Below the pieces are notes generated by a model. That model searched no databases and was not told where the DNA came from. It saw only the letters and a program-made list of their open reading frames with translations. The position numbers and the translations under genes are program-made. A stretch of DNA of 35,070 nucleotides from Eubacteriaceae bacterium. GTDB lineage: Bacteria > Bacillota > Clostridia > Eubacteriales > Anaerofustaceae. Where the stretch lies: positions 1-35,070 of the forward strand of contig JAFXKY010000055.1 of assembly GCA_017531485.1 (NCBI GenBank). Direction: 5' to 3'. Positions 14,708-22,283 of the stretch are shown piece after piece (position 1 is the first letter of the stretch; the number at the start of each line of letters is the position of its first letter).

Positions 14708-16004
14708 AATCTTCTCCATCCAAAAGTATTTCCGTCTTGTTCGTGAGAGTGGGGTTCCGGCTCGCTCTGAGAATGGCGGTCTTGTCAGTATATCTGTCTA
14801 CGGTCACCTCTAAAGCTTCCTTTGCGCTTCCGCCGCGGAGGCGGATTATGTATGTCTTGCCGTCTTTTTCGACGATCGAGGACTTGTTGAGGACGAATGC
14901 CCTGAAGCTTTCAGTCTGCAGTTCTCCGTTTTCGATGCGCATTCCCTCAAGGCGGGGGATGTCGCTTCTGAAAGCGATGACAGCGGCTTTTTTATCTCCT
15001 GCGTCGATGACATCAACGAGATATCCCGTGAGGATATCGCCGTCCGTGCTTTTGACGGAGATCTGCGGGAAGTTGATGAGCAGGTCGATGCGGTCAAAAA
15101 GGTAGCTGTAATATCCGCCGGACTGATCGGTGTTATAGCGGTTGATGATGTCGCTCTTTCTGTTTTTTGCGCGGTCCTCGCTGGGGATGACGGTTTTTTT
15201 ATCCACAAGTGCGGCGATGATTGCCCTGTCGCGGGCTGTGGAACGGATGATGTAAGTATTGTCCTTCGTTTCTTCCGGCTCGGGCTTGTAGCTTTCGAGA
15301 TAGGAAAAAAGTTCGCTGTCCGCGCCTTCGAGGGAGATCAGGTTCATTACGTCTTCATATCCGTCCGTATTGAAATACACATATCCGAAGACTGCAAAGT
15401 TGAGGTTATACATATTCAGCGGAAGTGTGTCGTTTTCGAGCATGGTGTTGTAACGGTAACGGATGTTGTACATTTCCGAAAGGGGAGTGAGGATGAACTG
15501 AGTTGCTCCGCGGAGCATATTTTCATAGCTTTTCAGTTCATTTATTCTCTTTTCGAGGATCTTTCTCTGATTTTCGTCTTCTTCCGTCATGAGGTTTTCC
15601 GTGAGGGCGTTTATGTCGTCACGGGTGAGGATGATCTTTTCGTATACCTCCCATTTTGTGTTGATGGAAGGGTTGTCGATCATGAAGCTGACGGAATCGA
15701 TCTTTTCTTCGATGAAAGCTTTCGAACGGAGGCGGTAATTATCGGAAATGAGGTCCGTGGCGGAGAGGGAAGTTCCTTCCTGCACGGTTATATTTATAGG
15801 GTTTGAGGTGGTTATTTTAGTATGATCTTCATCCTTGAAGGTATAAAGCCTTGCCGGTTCGCTGATGAAGACTGTTTCTGAGCGGAGGATGACTGTTTTT
15901 TCGGGGATCATTCTGAGAACGAGGTACCCTAAAAACGTAACTGCTGCCAATACGAGAAACAACGTCTGTCTGTTTATTTTGATGCGGTCTGTGTTTTTGT
16001 GCAA
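14697..16004 (-). CDS. HlyD-like membrane protein of the division cluster
   Basis: 435 residues. One membrane helix near residues 12-31, then a long extracytoplasmic region with a first beta segment (PARLYTF), a helical stretch with coiled-coil character (about 115-165, TEEDENQRKILEKRINELKSYENML), and a C-terminal beta-rich part with G-G turns. This order resembles HlyD-type membrane fusion proteins. Genes annotated this way commonly sit directly upstream of yggS-sepF in Clostridia, so a role in envelope or division is likely, but no export partner is adjacent. Start is TTG 16004 with AGGAGG 5 nt upstream; promoter at 16034-16062. Confidence 0.72.
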   Translation of the reverse strand: MHKNTDRIKINRQTLFLVLAAVTFLGYLVLRMIPEKTVILRSETVFISEPARLYTFKDEDHTKITTSNPINITVQEGTSLSATDLISDNYRLRSKAFIEEKIDSVSFMIDNPSINTKWEVYEKIILTRDDINALTENLMTEEDENQRKILEKRINELKSYENMLRGATQFILTPLSEMYNIRYRYNTMLENDTLPLNMYNLNFAVFGYVYFNTDGYEDVMNLISLEGADSELFSYLESYKPEPEETKDNTYIIRSTARDRAIIAALVDKKTVIPSEDRAKNRKSDIINRYNTDQSGGYYSYLFDRIDLLINFPQISVKSTDGDILTGYLVDVIDAGDKKAAVIAFRSDIPRLEGMRIENGELQTESFRAFVLNKSSIVEKDGKTYIIRLRGGSAKEALEVTVDRYTDKTAILRASRNPTLTNKTEILLDGEDYDF

Positions 16005-16033
16005 CTTGGCCTCCTGGTATATTTAATTATAAT

Positions 16034-16062
16034 ATTTTACCATACACAACATTTTTTATCAA
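16034..16062 (-). promoter_or_regulatory. Promoter of the hlyD-like/yggS/sepF cluster
   Basis: Minus strand TTGATA, 17-bp spacer, TAAAAT; 30 bp ahead of the TTG start. Likely drives all five genes down to rluD. Confidence 0.8.
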
Positions 16063-16144
16063 TGATTTTGAAATGATTTGTATCTAAACTTAAACGAAGG
16101 ACATTTTTCATATAAGATAGTTTATACGATATTCGGAGTTTGTA

Positions 16145-16173
16145 TTGAAATTGAAATAAGGATATGTTATAAT
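16145..16173 (+). promoter_or_regulatory. Promoter of the first B12/iron-type ABC operon
   Basis: TTGAAA, 17-bp spacer, TATAAT with a TG before the -10. The 64-bp leader is too short for a cobalamin riboswitch and I see no Fur-like palindrome. Confidence 0.8.
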
Positions 16174-16237
16174 GAACCAAACATTCTACGAAAGAAGATA
16201 TTACGGAGAAAAATATCTTTATTCAGGAGAGAAAGAC

Positions 16238-17143
16238 ATGAAAAAATTACTGGCAATCACACTCGCAGTCCTTATGATCGTATCATTTGCGGCTTGTGGA
16301 AATGACGAAGGCGGCAAGACAGGCGAAATCACTTTCACCGACTCAGACGGCAAGAAGATCACTCTTTCAGAACCGGCTGATGTTATCGTAAGTATTTCAC
16401 CGGCTGTTACGGAAATGGTCTTCGCAGTAGGTGCGGGAGATACCTTAAAAGCGAAATCAACGTGGTGCAACTATCCGGCTGAAGTGGCAGACGTTGAAGT
16501 AATCGGCGATGCTTATACGGGTATCAGCATCGAACGCATCATCGAGCTCGAAGCAGACATCGTCATCATCACAGGTTCAACTGCGGCAGGTGCTACGGAG
16601 GCTCTCGCGGCAGCAAACATTCCCGTATGCAACATCGACTTTGAAACTGTGGATGCTGTTTACGAAGGCATTACCAATATCGGTATCATCACAGGCAAGA
16701 CAGCGGAAGCTGAAGCTCTCAACACAAAGCTCAAAGCTGACCTGAAAGACCTTACGGACAAGTGTGCGGCTTTTGAAAAGAGAAGCCTTTTCATCGACTG
16801 GGGTGGACTTTATTCTTCAAGCAAGGTTGACTTCTTCGGAGGAATCCTTGAATACATCAACTGCGAGAACATCGCTTATGATTATGAGTACACATCACCT
16901 CAGGTTCCCGCAGAAACGGTTATCGAAAAGAACCCTGATGTTTATATCGTGACATCAGCTCAGGAATATTTCGAAAAACCTGCAGGATTTGATGAGATCG
17001 CAGCTTTCAAAAACGGCGAAGTACATTACATCGACTACTTCGATCCGGTATGCGACATGGTTTCACGTCCGGGTCCGAGATTTGTTGAAGGGCTTAGTGT
17101 TATCGCAGAAATGGTACATCCGGAACTTAAAACGGCTGAATAA
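16238..17143 (+). CDS. ABC transporter substrate-binding lipoprotein (BtuF/FepB-like)
   Basis: Extracellular receptor of a metal-chelate importer (cobalamin, heme or siderophore class). The 301-residue precursor has a lipoprotein signal with SFAAC and lipidated C20, a Ser/Gly/Asn linker, and the helical-backbone metal-receptor fold: a DGKKITLSEPADVIVSISP strand, STWCNYPAEV and IERIIELEADIVI. The WCNYP motif is common in BtuF-type cobalamin binders, so cobalamin or a cobinamide-like ligand is favoured. ATG 16238 with AGGAGAG is chosen over an ATG 66 nt upstream. It heads an operon with permease, ATPase and an nnrD gene. Confidence 0.9.
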   Translation: MKKLLAITLAVLMIVSFAACGNDEGGKTGEITFTDSDGKKITLSEPADVIVSISPAVTEMVFAVGAGDTLKAKSTWCNYPAEVADVEVIGDAYTGISIERIIELEADIVIITGSTAAGATEALAAANIPVCNIDFETVDAVYEGITNIGIITGKTAEAEALNTKLKADLKDLTDKCAAFEKRSLFIDWGGLYSSSKVDFFGGILEYINCENIAYDYEYTSPQVPAETVIEKNPDVYIVTSAQEYFEKPAGFDEIAAFKNGEVHYIDYFDPVCDMVSRPGPRFVEGLSVIAEMVHPELKTAE

Positions 17144-17153
17144 TTAAATCAGG

Positions 17154-17209
17154 GGAGTGCGATGCACTCCCTCATCATGAATTTTCAAGCGGCGTTTTGC
17201 GCCGTTTTT
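17154..17209 (+). terminator. Intra-operon hairpins (partial terminator or mRNA stabiliser)
   Basis: GGGAGTGC/GCACTCCC hairpin, then CGGCG/CGCCG followed by five T (17205-17209). Sits between the binding protein and the permease and probably lowers downstream expression relative to the binding protein. Confidence 0.65.
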
Positions 17210-17233
17210 ACTCTATTATGGAGAGATAGATAT

Positions 17234-18265
17234 ATGGATAAGAAAAAATTAACGGCATATTTGGTAACATCGCTTATAGTTTCTGTGGCGGTTTTAGTGG
17301 GATGTACGTTTTTCGGCACAGCGGACATCACTTTTACCCAGACCTGCCAGATACTTTTAAATAAAATGTTCGGGCTTTTCTCCGAAGAGGTAGCTGCGCT
17401 CGGTTCGAAAGGAACTATCGTATGGCTTCTCCGTTTCCCGAGAGCGCTTCTCGCTTTCCTCGTCGGCGGGACCCTTTCCCTTTGCGGCGGAGTATATCAG
17501 GCGATCTTCAAAAACCCCATGGCAGACCCGTATGTTCTCGGCATCTCATCAGGTGCCGCATTCGGCGCGACCATCGGAATGGTATTCAATGTTTCAGGAA
17601 GCTTCCTCGGTCAGAACATGACGTCTGTTCTTGCGTTTTTGTTTGCGACTGTAACGGTATTTTTTGTATACAACATCGCCAAAGTCGGAAGAAGTGCGCA
17701 TATCACATCCCTTCTTCTCAGCGGTACGGCGGTGAGTCAGTTTCTGACGGCGATCATCTCGTTTTTAATGCTTATATACACGACGGACATGAAAAAGATC
17801 TATTCATGGACACTCGGTTCATTCTCCGCGAAGAGCTGGAGCCATGTAATTTTAGTCATTCCGTATATCATCATCGGCAGTATCATAATCTTCACATATT
17901 GCCGCGATCTCGACATCATCATGCTTGGTGACGACACTGCGATCCGTTACGGCGTAAATACGGAAAAGACAAAGAAGACCCTTTTCCTCGTCACAGCGCT
18001 TACAATGAGTGCCTGCGTCAGCGTCAGCGGCATCATCGGTTTTGTCGGCCTCATCAGCCCGCACATCGTAAGGCTTTTTACAGGTCCGAAGCACAAAGTC
18101 CTTCTTCCGTTCTCATTCCTCTTTGGGGGAGTGGTGATGTGTGTATGTGACACTATTGCCAGAAGTATTCTCGGAAGTGAGATCCCTGTGGGAATCGTGA
18201 CGGCGATCATCGGCGCACCGTTCTTTATCTACCTTCTCAGGGCGAAGAAAACGGAGGTGATGTAA
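17234..18265 (+). CDS. ABC transporter permease, FecCD/BtuC family
   Basis: Membrane channel of the importer. The 343-residue protein has about 10 hydrophobic helices and typical family motifs: RFPRALLAFLVGGTLSLCGGVYQAIFKNPMADPYVLGISSGA, GxFSAKSW and SGIIGFVGLISPHIVR, and EIPVGIVTAIIGAPFFIYLL at the end. ATG 17234 is chosen over an in-frame ATG 72 nt earlier because GGAGAG precedes it and the family starts with a short basic N-terminus. Its stop codon overlaps the ATPase start (TAATG). Confidence 0.95.
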   Translation: MDKKKLTAYLVTSLIVSVAVLVGCTFFGTADITFTQTCQILLNKMFGLFSEEVAALGSKGTIVWLLRFPRALLAFLVGGTLSLCGGVYQAIFKNPMADPYVLGISSGAAFGATIGMVFNVSGSFLGQNMTSVLAFLFATVTVFFVYNIAKVGRSAHITSLLLSGTAVSQFLTAIISFLMLIYTTDMKKIYSWTLGSFSAKSWSHVILVIPYIIIGSIIIFTYCRDLDIIMLGDDTAIRYGVNTEKTKKTLFLVTALTMSACVSVSGIIGFVGLISPHIVRLFTGPKHKVLLPFSFLFGGVVMCVCDTIARSILGSEIPVGIVTAIIGAPFFIYLLRAKKTEVM

Positions 18266-19536
18266 TGGAAAATTACGCATTATCCTTTGAAAATGTAACT
18301 GTGGCATTCGGCGAAGTCGAAGTCCTCAGAAACTTCAGTTGTGACATAAAAAAAGGCGAGTTTGTCAGCGTTATCGGTCCCAACGGCTCAGGTAAGTCAA
18401 CGATGATCAACGCAATCCTTCAGAGCATCAGGACAAAGTCCGGAGAAATATATTTAAACGGAAAAAACAACAAGGATTATTCCTCAAAACAGCGCGCGCA
18501 GTATGCGGCGGTGGTTCCGCAGGTCTTTTCAACGTCGTTTGCGTTCAAGGCGTGGGATGTTGTAATGATGGGAAGAAACCCGTATCTTTCAAGGATGCAG
18601 TCGGAAACCGCTGAGGATGTTGCCATCGTCGAAGAAGCCATGCGCATCACAAACACCCTTCACCTCAAGGACAGAAAGATCACTTCTCTCTCCGGAGGTG
18701 AAAGACAGAGAGTAATTATCGCAGGTGCCCTTGCGCAGAAACCCAAGCTTCTTATTTTGGATGAACCCACCAACCATCTGGACATTCACCACACCCTTGA
18801 GATCCTTCAGCTCGTAAAGAAGCTCAACGTTGAAGAAGGGTTGACGGTATTTGCTGTACTTCATGACATCAACATGGCGGCGAGATTCTCCGACAGGCTG
18901 ATACTTATGAAGAACGGGGTGAACGTAAAGACGGGAACTATCGAAGAGATCGTCAATGAAGAAACTCTGAAGCCCGTATACATGATCGACATGGTCGTAA
19001 AGAATAATCCCCTTACTCAGTCTCTTGAAATGGTTGCGCTGAGAAAGAAGACGGATGAGATAAAGACAGATGCGGCGAAAGTCCACGTCATTTCAGGTGG
19101 CGGAAGCGGCGCTGTCATACTCGAAAAATTAAAGCGCACAGGTTACCGTGTCACAAGCGGTGTACTGAATCTTGGGGATTCGGATTATGATCTTTGTCAT
19201 TTCTTAGAGATCCCGACGGTGACGGAAGCACCTTACAACAACATTTCAGATGAGGTCCACAGAAAGAACGTTTCTGTTATGAACGACAGCGAAGTTATCA
19301 TCATAACCGACGTTCCCATCGGAAACGGCAACCTGAAAAACATCGAAGCTCTTAATGAAATAAACCTCGAAGGCAAGAAGATATACGTCCTGCCTTCGGA
19401 AAACAGGGATTATACGGAAGGCAAAAAAGCCGACCGGATCATCGGTGAGCTTGTGGAAAAAGGCATTGCCGGATATATCCGTCTGAATGAGCTTGTGGAA
19501 AAAATTGAGGGATATTCCCTTGTGGAGAGAGTATGA
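18265..19536 (+). CDS. ABC transporter ATPase (BtuD/FecE-like) with extra C-terminal domain
   Basis: Energises the importer. Residues 1-260 form a standard FepC/BtuD ATPase: Walker A GPNGSGKST (38-46), signature LSGGERQR (142-149), Walker B LLILDEPTNHLD (162-173) and the switch His in FAVLHDINMAAR. Residues 272-423 are an added domain that starts KVHVISGGGSGAVILEKL and looks like a Rossmann-type nucleotide or cofactor fold, ending near residue 420. Similar extensions occur in archaeal BtuD-type ATPases. The role of the extension is not known to me. Starts at the TAATG overlap with the permease and ends overlapping nnrD by 4 bp (ATGA). Confidence 0.9.
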   Translation: MENYALSFENVTVAFGEVEVLRNFSCDIKKGEFVSVIGPNGSGKSTMINAILQSIRTKSGEIYLNGKNNKDYSSKQRAQYAAVVPQVFSTSFAFKAWDVVMMGRNPYLSRMQSETAEDVAIVEEAMRITNTLHLKDRKITSLSGGERQRVIIAGALAQKPKLLILDEPTNHLDIHHTLEILQLVKKLNVEEGLTVFAVLHDINMAARFSDRLILMKNGVNVKTGTIEEIVNEETLKPVYMIDMVVKNNPLTQSLEMVALRKKTDEIKTDAAKVHVISGGGSGAVILEKLKRTGYRVTSGVLNLGDSDYDLCHFLEIPTVTEAPYNNISDEVHRKNVSVMNDSEVIIITDVPIGNGNLKNIEALNEINLEGKKIYVLPSENRDYTEGKKADRIIGELVEKGIAGYIRLNELVEKIEGYSLVERV

Positions 19537-20408
19537 ACGATATTTTAAATGTGAACATACAAAAGATGCTGCCCATTCGGGCGGCATCTTCTCATAAAGG
19601 CACGTACGGAAGGCTGACCTGCGTTGTCGGTTCGTCACATTACCGCGGCGCGGCGGCGCTGTCAACAGTTTCCGCCCTCCGTTCGGGAGCAGGGATAGTG
19701 CGCCTTGCGAGCGTTGAGCCGGCAATAGCGGTTGCGGCGGGAATGGATCCGTCGATGATATTTCTGCCCCTTGAGATGACGGAGGGCGGAAGTATCGGAA
19801 TGCATAATTGGGAAGAGATAGTGAGTGCATCCCATGACAGCAAATCCATGCTCATCGGAAGCGGCATCGGGCAGGATAACGACACGAAGATCCTCGTCAA
19901 GGAGCTTGTGGAGAAATTTGAAAAGACGCTGATCCTTGATGCGGACGCGTTGAACATAATTTCCGGACTTGGGGTGGATATTCTCAAAAAGTGCATGATG
20001 ACGCCGATAATAACTCCTCACATCGGGGAAATGGCGAGCCTTACGGAAACGACAGCAGAAGCTGTCAGCGAAAATATGGAAGAGTGCGCAAAGACATTCT
20101 CAATGGCATATTCCTGCATTACTGTTCTTAAAAGCTCAAAGACCGTGATCTCCGACAAGACGGGAGAGATATTCGTCCTCGACAGCCCGAACCCGGCCCT
20201 TGCGACGGCAGGAAGCGGAGATGTGCTTGCGGGACTTATCGCAGGGCTGTCCGTGCAGGGCATATCGCCCACAGATTCCGCGATCCTCGGGGTATACATC
20301 CATTCAGAAGCGGGAAAGAGAGCCGCGAAGAAATATTCAACATATTCGACCACAGCGAAAGACATACTCTCAGAGATCCCGGAAGTGTTTTTACAGCTTG
20401 GAAGATAA
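19533..20408 (+). CDS. nnrD: ADP-dependent NAD(P)H-hydrate dehydratase
   Basis: Repairs damaged hydrated NADH/NADPH using ADP (CARKD family, ribokinase-like fold), cytoplasmic. 291 residues; motifs include the KGTYGRLTCVVGSS start, RSGAGIVRLA, TPHIGEMASL and the catalytic GSGD (227-230). Only the dehydratase is present; the partner epimerase NnrE, usually fused N-terminally in bacteria, is absent from this protein and from the window. Translational overlap with the ABC ATPase (ATGA) puts it in the importer operon, which is unusual and suggests a shared signal. Confidence 0.93.
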   Translation: MNDILNVNIQKMLPIRAASSHKGTYGRLTCVVGSSHYRGAAALSTVSALRSGAGIVRLASVEPAIAVAAGMDPSMIFLPLEMTEGGSIGMHNWEEIVSASHDSKSMLIGSGIGQDNDTKILVKELVEKFEKTLILDADALNIISGLGVDILKKCMMTPIITPHIGEMASLTETTAEAVSENMEECAKTFSMAYSCITVLKSSKTVISDKTGEIFVLDSPNPALATAGSGDVLAGLIAGLSVQGISPTDSAILGVYIHSEAGKRAAKKYSTYSTTAKDILSEIPEVFLQLGR

Positions 20409-20445
20409 TCCGATCAGGATATTAAGATATTCAATATACAGCATT

Positions 20446-20479
20446 CCCCGCACAGAAAAGTGCGGGGTCAGTTTTTTTT
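20446..20479 (+). terminator. Terminator of the first ABC operon
   Basis: CCCCGCAC/GTGCGGGG with AGAAAA loop, followed by a run of eight T. The same 22-bp hairpin recurs at 21764-21785. Confidence 0.92.
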
Positions 20480-20585
20480 GACTCACAAATAAATTTTAAT
20501 CAGAATTTAATGTTTCAATCTGTTGATTGTGCGTCGTATTTTTGGTATTCTTATTATATAAAACAACTATGAAAGGATGTCTGAT

Positions 20586-21761
20586 ATGAGGTTCAAAAAG
20601 CGATATATACTTCTGATCCTTGTGGTTCTTGTCTTATTTTCCGATACTGTAGGTATGCTCTGTAACAGAATCACTTTTTCTTCTGTTGAAAGAGATCATC
20701 TTAAAGAATTAAAAAATCTCTCTGCAGATGATATTTTGTCAGATATGTCGGAATGCAGACATCCGGATGATTATTACGACCTGCATCTGTATGCACTGAG
20801 AAAGAAGAGAAAAGACGAAACTGCAGAATTCTGGTATAATGCTTCACTTAATGATGAATATTCCATGACAGCAAGAAGAGCCGCACTGCAGATGTATGCG
20901 GATAAGGTGGGTCTTTCTCTCGAATCGCGCAGGCTTCTGTATGAAACGCCATCGGAAAAGATCGCCGAGTTTTATAAATCTGCTCTGTATTTTATAATAA
21001 CATCCGGTGCGAAAATGGAGACGGAATGGGATATAATGGAGAGAATAAGTCCGACTGACGAAGGGGCAGAGTATCTTGAAGCATTTTTCTATGTGACTGA
21101 TGTGGACGAATACTATTCCGACGCCCTTTCATGGCTGAGAGGCGGTAATTTATACCGTCGCTATGAGGTAACGGAAAAAGTCCTTTCTGATCATGAAAGT
21201 TATTTGCCCGGACAGGTTGCGGCGGCGCTGAGTTACAGATCTTTCCAGCTGGGAAAAAACGAACCGGATTATACGGCAGAGGAGCTGTTCGCAGAAAGGG
21301 AAGCCTTTACGGATCTTTGCATAGAGATAATTGAAAGTGATCTGTACAGGACAGATGAAGCAGGGGATTTTGACATAACTGATCCCGTATATATGGCGGC
21401 AGATTCGTTAAGTGAAATATACTGCGAAAAGGCCGTGAGATATTTGTTTTTAAATGAAGAAATGATCCTTGAAAGATTTGGGGAAGATCGTGGATTTTAC
21501 ATTTTATTCGGTGCTGTAAACGATAATGAAGAGATGTTTTCTAAATTATCTCAGCTAAGCCAAAAACAGGAAGATGTGGAGCTTCTTGTGAAATCGCTGA
21601 AGTATCATCCGCTGAAAGATGTGAACGACAACCTTAAAAAGACTCTCAGCCTTGATGAATATAAGGGAAAATATGAAATAAAATATCCCGATGATCATGA
21701 CGGGACTTTTGCTTATACGGATTTAATAAAAGAAGTAATATATTCATGGACGTTTGACTGA
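20586..21761 (+). CDS. Membrane-anchored hypothetical protein
   Basis: 391 residues, not recognised. One N-terminal membrane helix (about residues 6-24, after MRFKKR) acts as anchor or signal; the rest is predicted outside, rich in Glu/Asp/Lys and largely helical, with pairs of short amphipathic helices that could be TPR-like. No cysteine or catalytic motif stands out. Start at 20586 has AAAGGA 8 nt upstream; an in-frame ATG 9 nt earlier has none at a usable distance. Single-gene unit between two copies of the same terminator hairpin. Family-level homology is the only route to function. Confidence 0.75.
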   Translation: MRFKKRYILLILVVLVLFSDTVGMLCNRITFSSVERDHLKELKNLSADDILSDMSECRHPDDYYDLHLYALRKKRKDETAEFWYNASLNDEYSMTARRAALQMYADKVGLSLESRRLLYETPSEKIAEFYKSALYFIITSGAKMETEWDIMERISPTDEGAEYLEAFFYVTDVDEYYSDALSWLRGGNLYRRYEVTEKVLSDHESYLPGQVAAALSYRSFQLGKNEPDYTAEELFAEREAFTDLCIEIIESDLYRTDEAGDFDITDPVYMAADSLSEIYCEKAVRYLFLNEEMILERFGEDRGFYILFGAVNDNEEMFSKLSQLSQKQEDVELLVKSLKYHPLKDVNDNLKKTLSLDEYKGKYEIKYPDDHDGTFAYTDLIKEVIYSWTFD

Positions 21762-21763
21762 CA

Positions 21764-21790
21764 AACCCCGCACAGAAAAGTGCGGGGTTT
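21764..21790. terminator. Bidirectional terminator between the hypothetical gene and hom/ACT unit
   Basis: Stem AAACCCCGCAC/GTGCGGGGTTTG around loop AGAAAA; the stem is identical in core to that at 20446. It lies between convergent genes. Confidence 0.85.
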
Positions 21791-21793
21791 GTA

Positions 21794-22273
21794 TTAATTC
21801 ACTTCAAATTCTTTATAAAGGTTTTTAAGGGCAGGTTTTGCGCTTTCCTTGTCGATGATGCAGGAGATCTTGCCTTCTGATGTGGAGATCGTCTGGATAT
21901 TTACTCCGATCTCATAAAGCGCCTTGAAGAATTTTGCAGCGACCTTTGATATTGTAAGCATTCCTGCGCCGATTACGGACAGGCGTGCGATTCCGAGCGA
22001 ACAGATGACATTTGCCGCGTCGATCTCTTTTGCGAACTCGATGGAGATCGCCTGCGCTTCCTGAAGCTGATCGATGGGGACTGTGAAAGTGATGTCGTTG
22101 ATGTTGTTGCGGTTGACGTTCTGGACGATACTTTCGAGTCGGATGCCTCTTTCGGCGATCTTGCTGAAAAGCTGGAATGCGATTCCCGGTCGGTCGGGAA
22201 CTTCGGGGATGGTGATCTTTGCTATATCGTCTTCTAAGGTAATTGCCCTGATAAGGCTTTCGTCTTTGTACAT
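21794..22273 (-). CDS. Free-standing ACT-domain protein like the regulatory end of aspartate kinase
   Basis: 159 residues made of two ACT domains. The wording matches the C-terminal part of aspartokinase: DIAKITIPEVPDRPGIAFQLF, IVQNVN, FTVP, then VIGAGM and INIQTISTSEGKISCIID, the effector-binding pair for Lys/Thr. No kinase domain is attached and none is nearby. ATG 22273 has AAGGAGG and sits 10 bp after hom, so both are co-transcribed. It probably forms the small regulatory subunit of a separately encoded aspartokinase, or a sensor that acts on homoserine dehydrogenase. Distinguished from the PheB-type ACT proteins by the aspartokinase-type motifs. Confidence 0.85.
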   Translation of the reverse strand: MYKDESLIRAITLEDDIAKITIPEVPDRPGIAFQLFSKIAERGIRLESIVQNVNRNNINDITFTVPIDQLQEAQAISIEFAKEIDAANVICSLGIARLSVIGAGMLTISKVAAKFFKALYEIGVNIQTISTSEGKISCIIDKESAKPALKNLYKEFEVN

Positions 22274-22283
22274 GATTTCCTCC

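Noticed and set aside
16080-16237. Possible cobalamin riboswitch before the first importer
   Set aside because: Only 64 bp lie between the -10 and the start codon, and no B12-box-like conserved sequence is seen.
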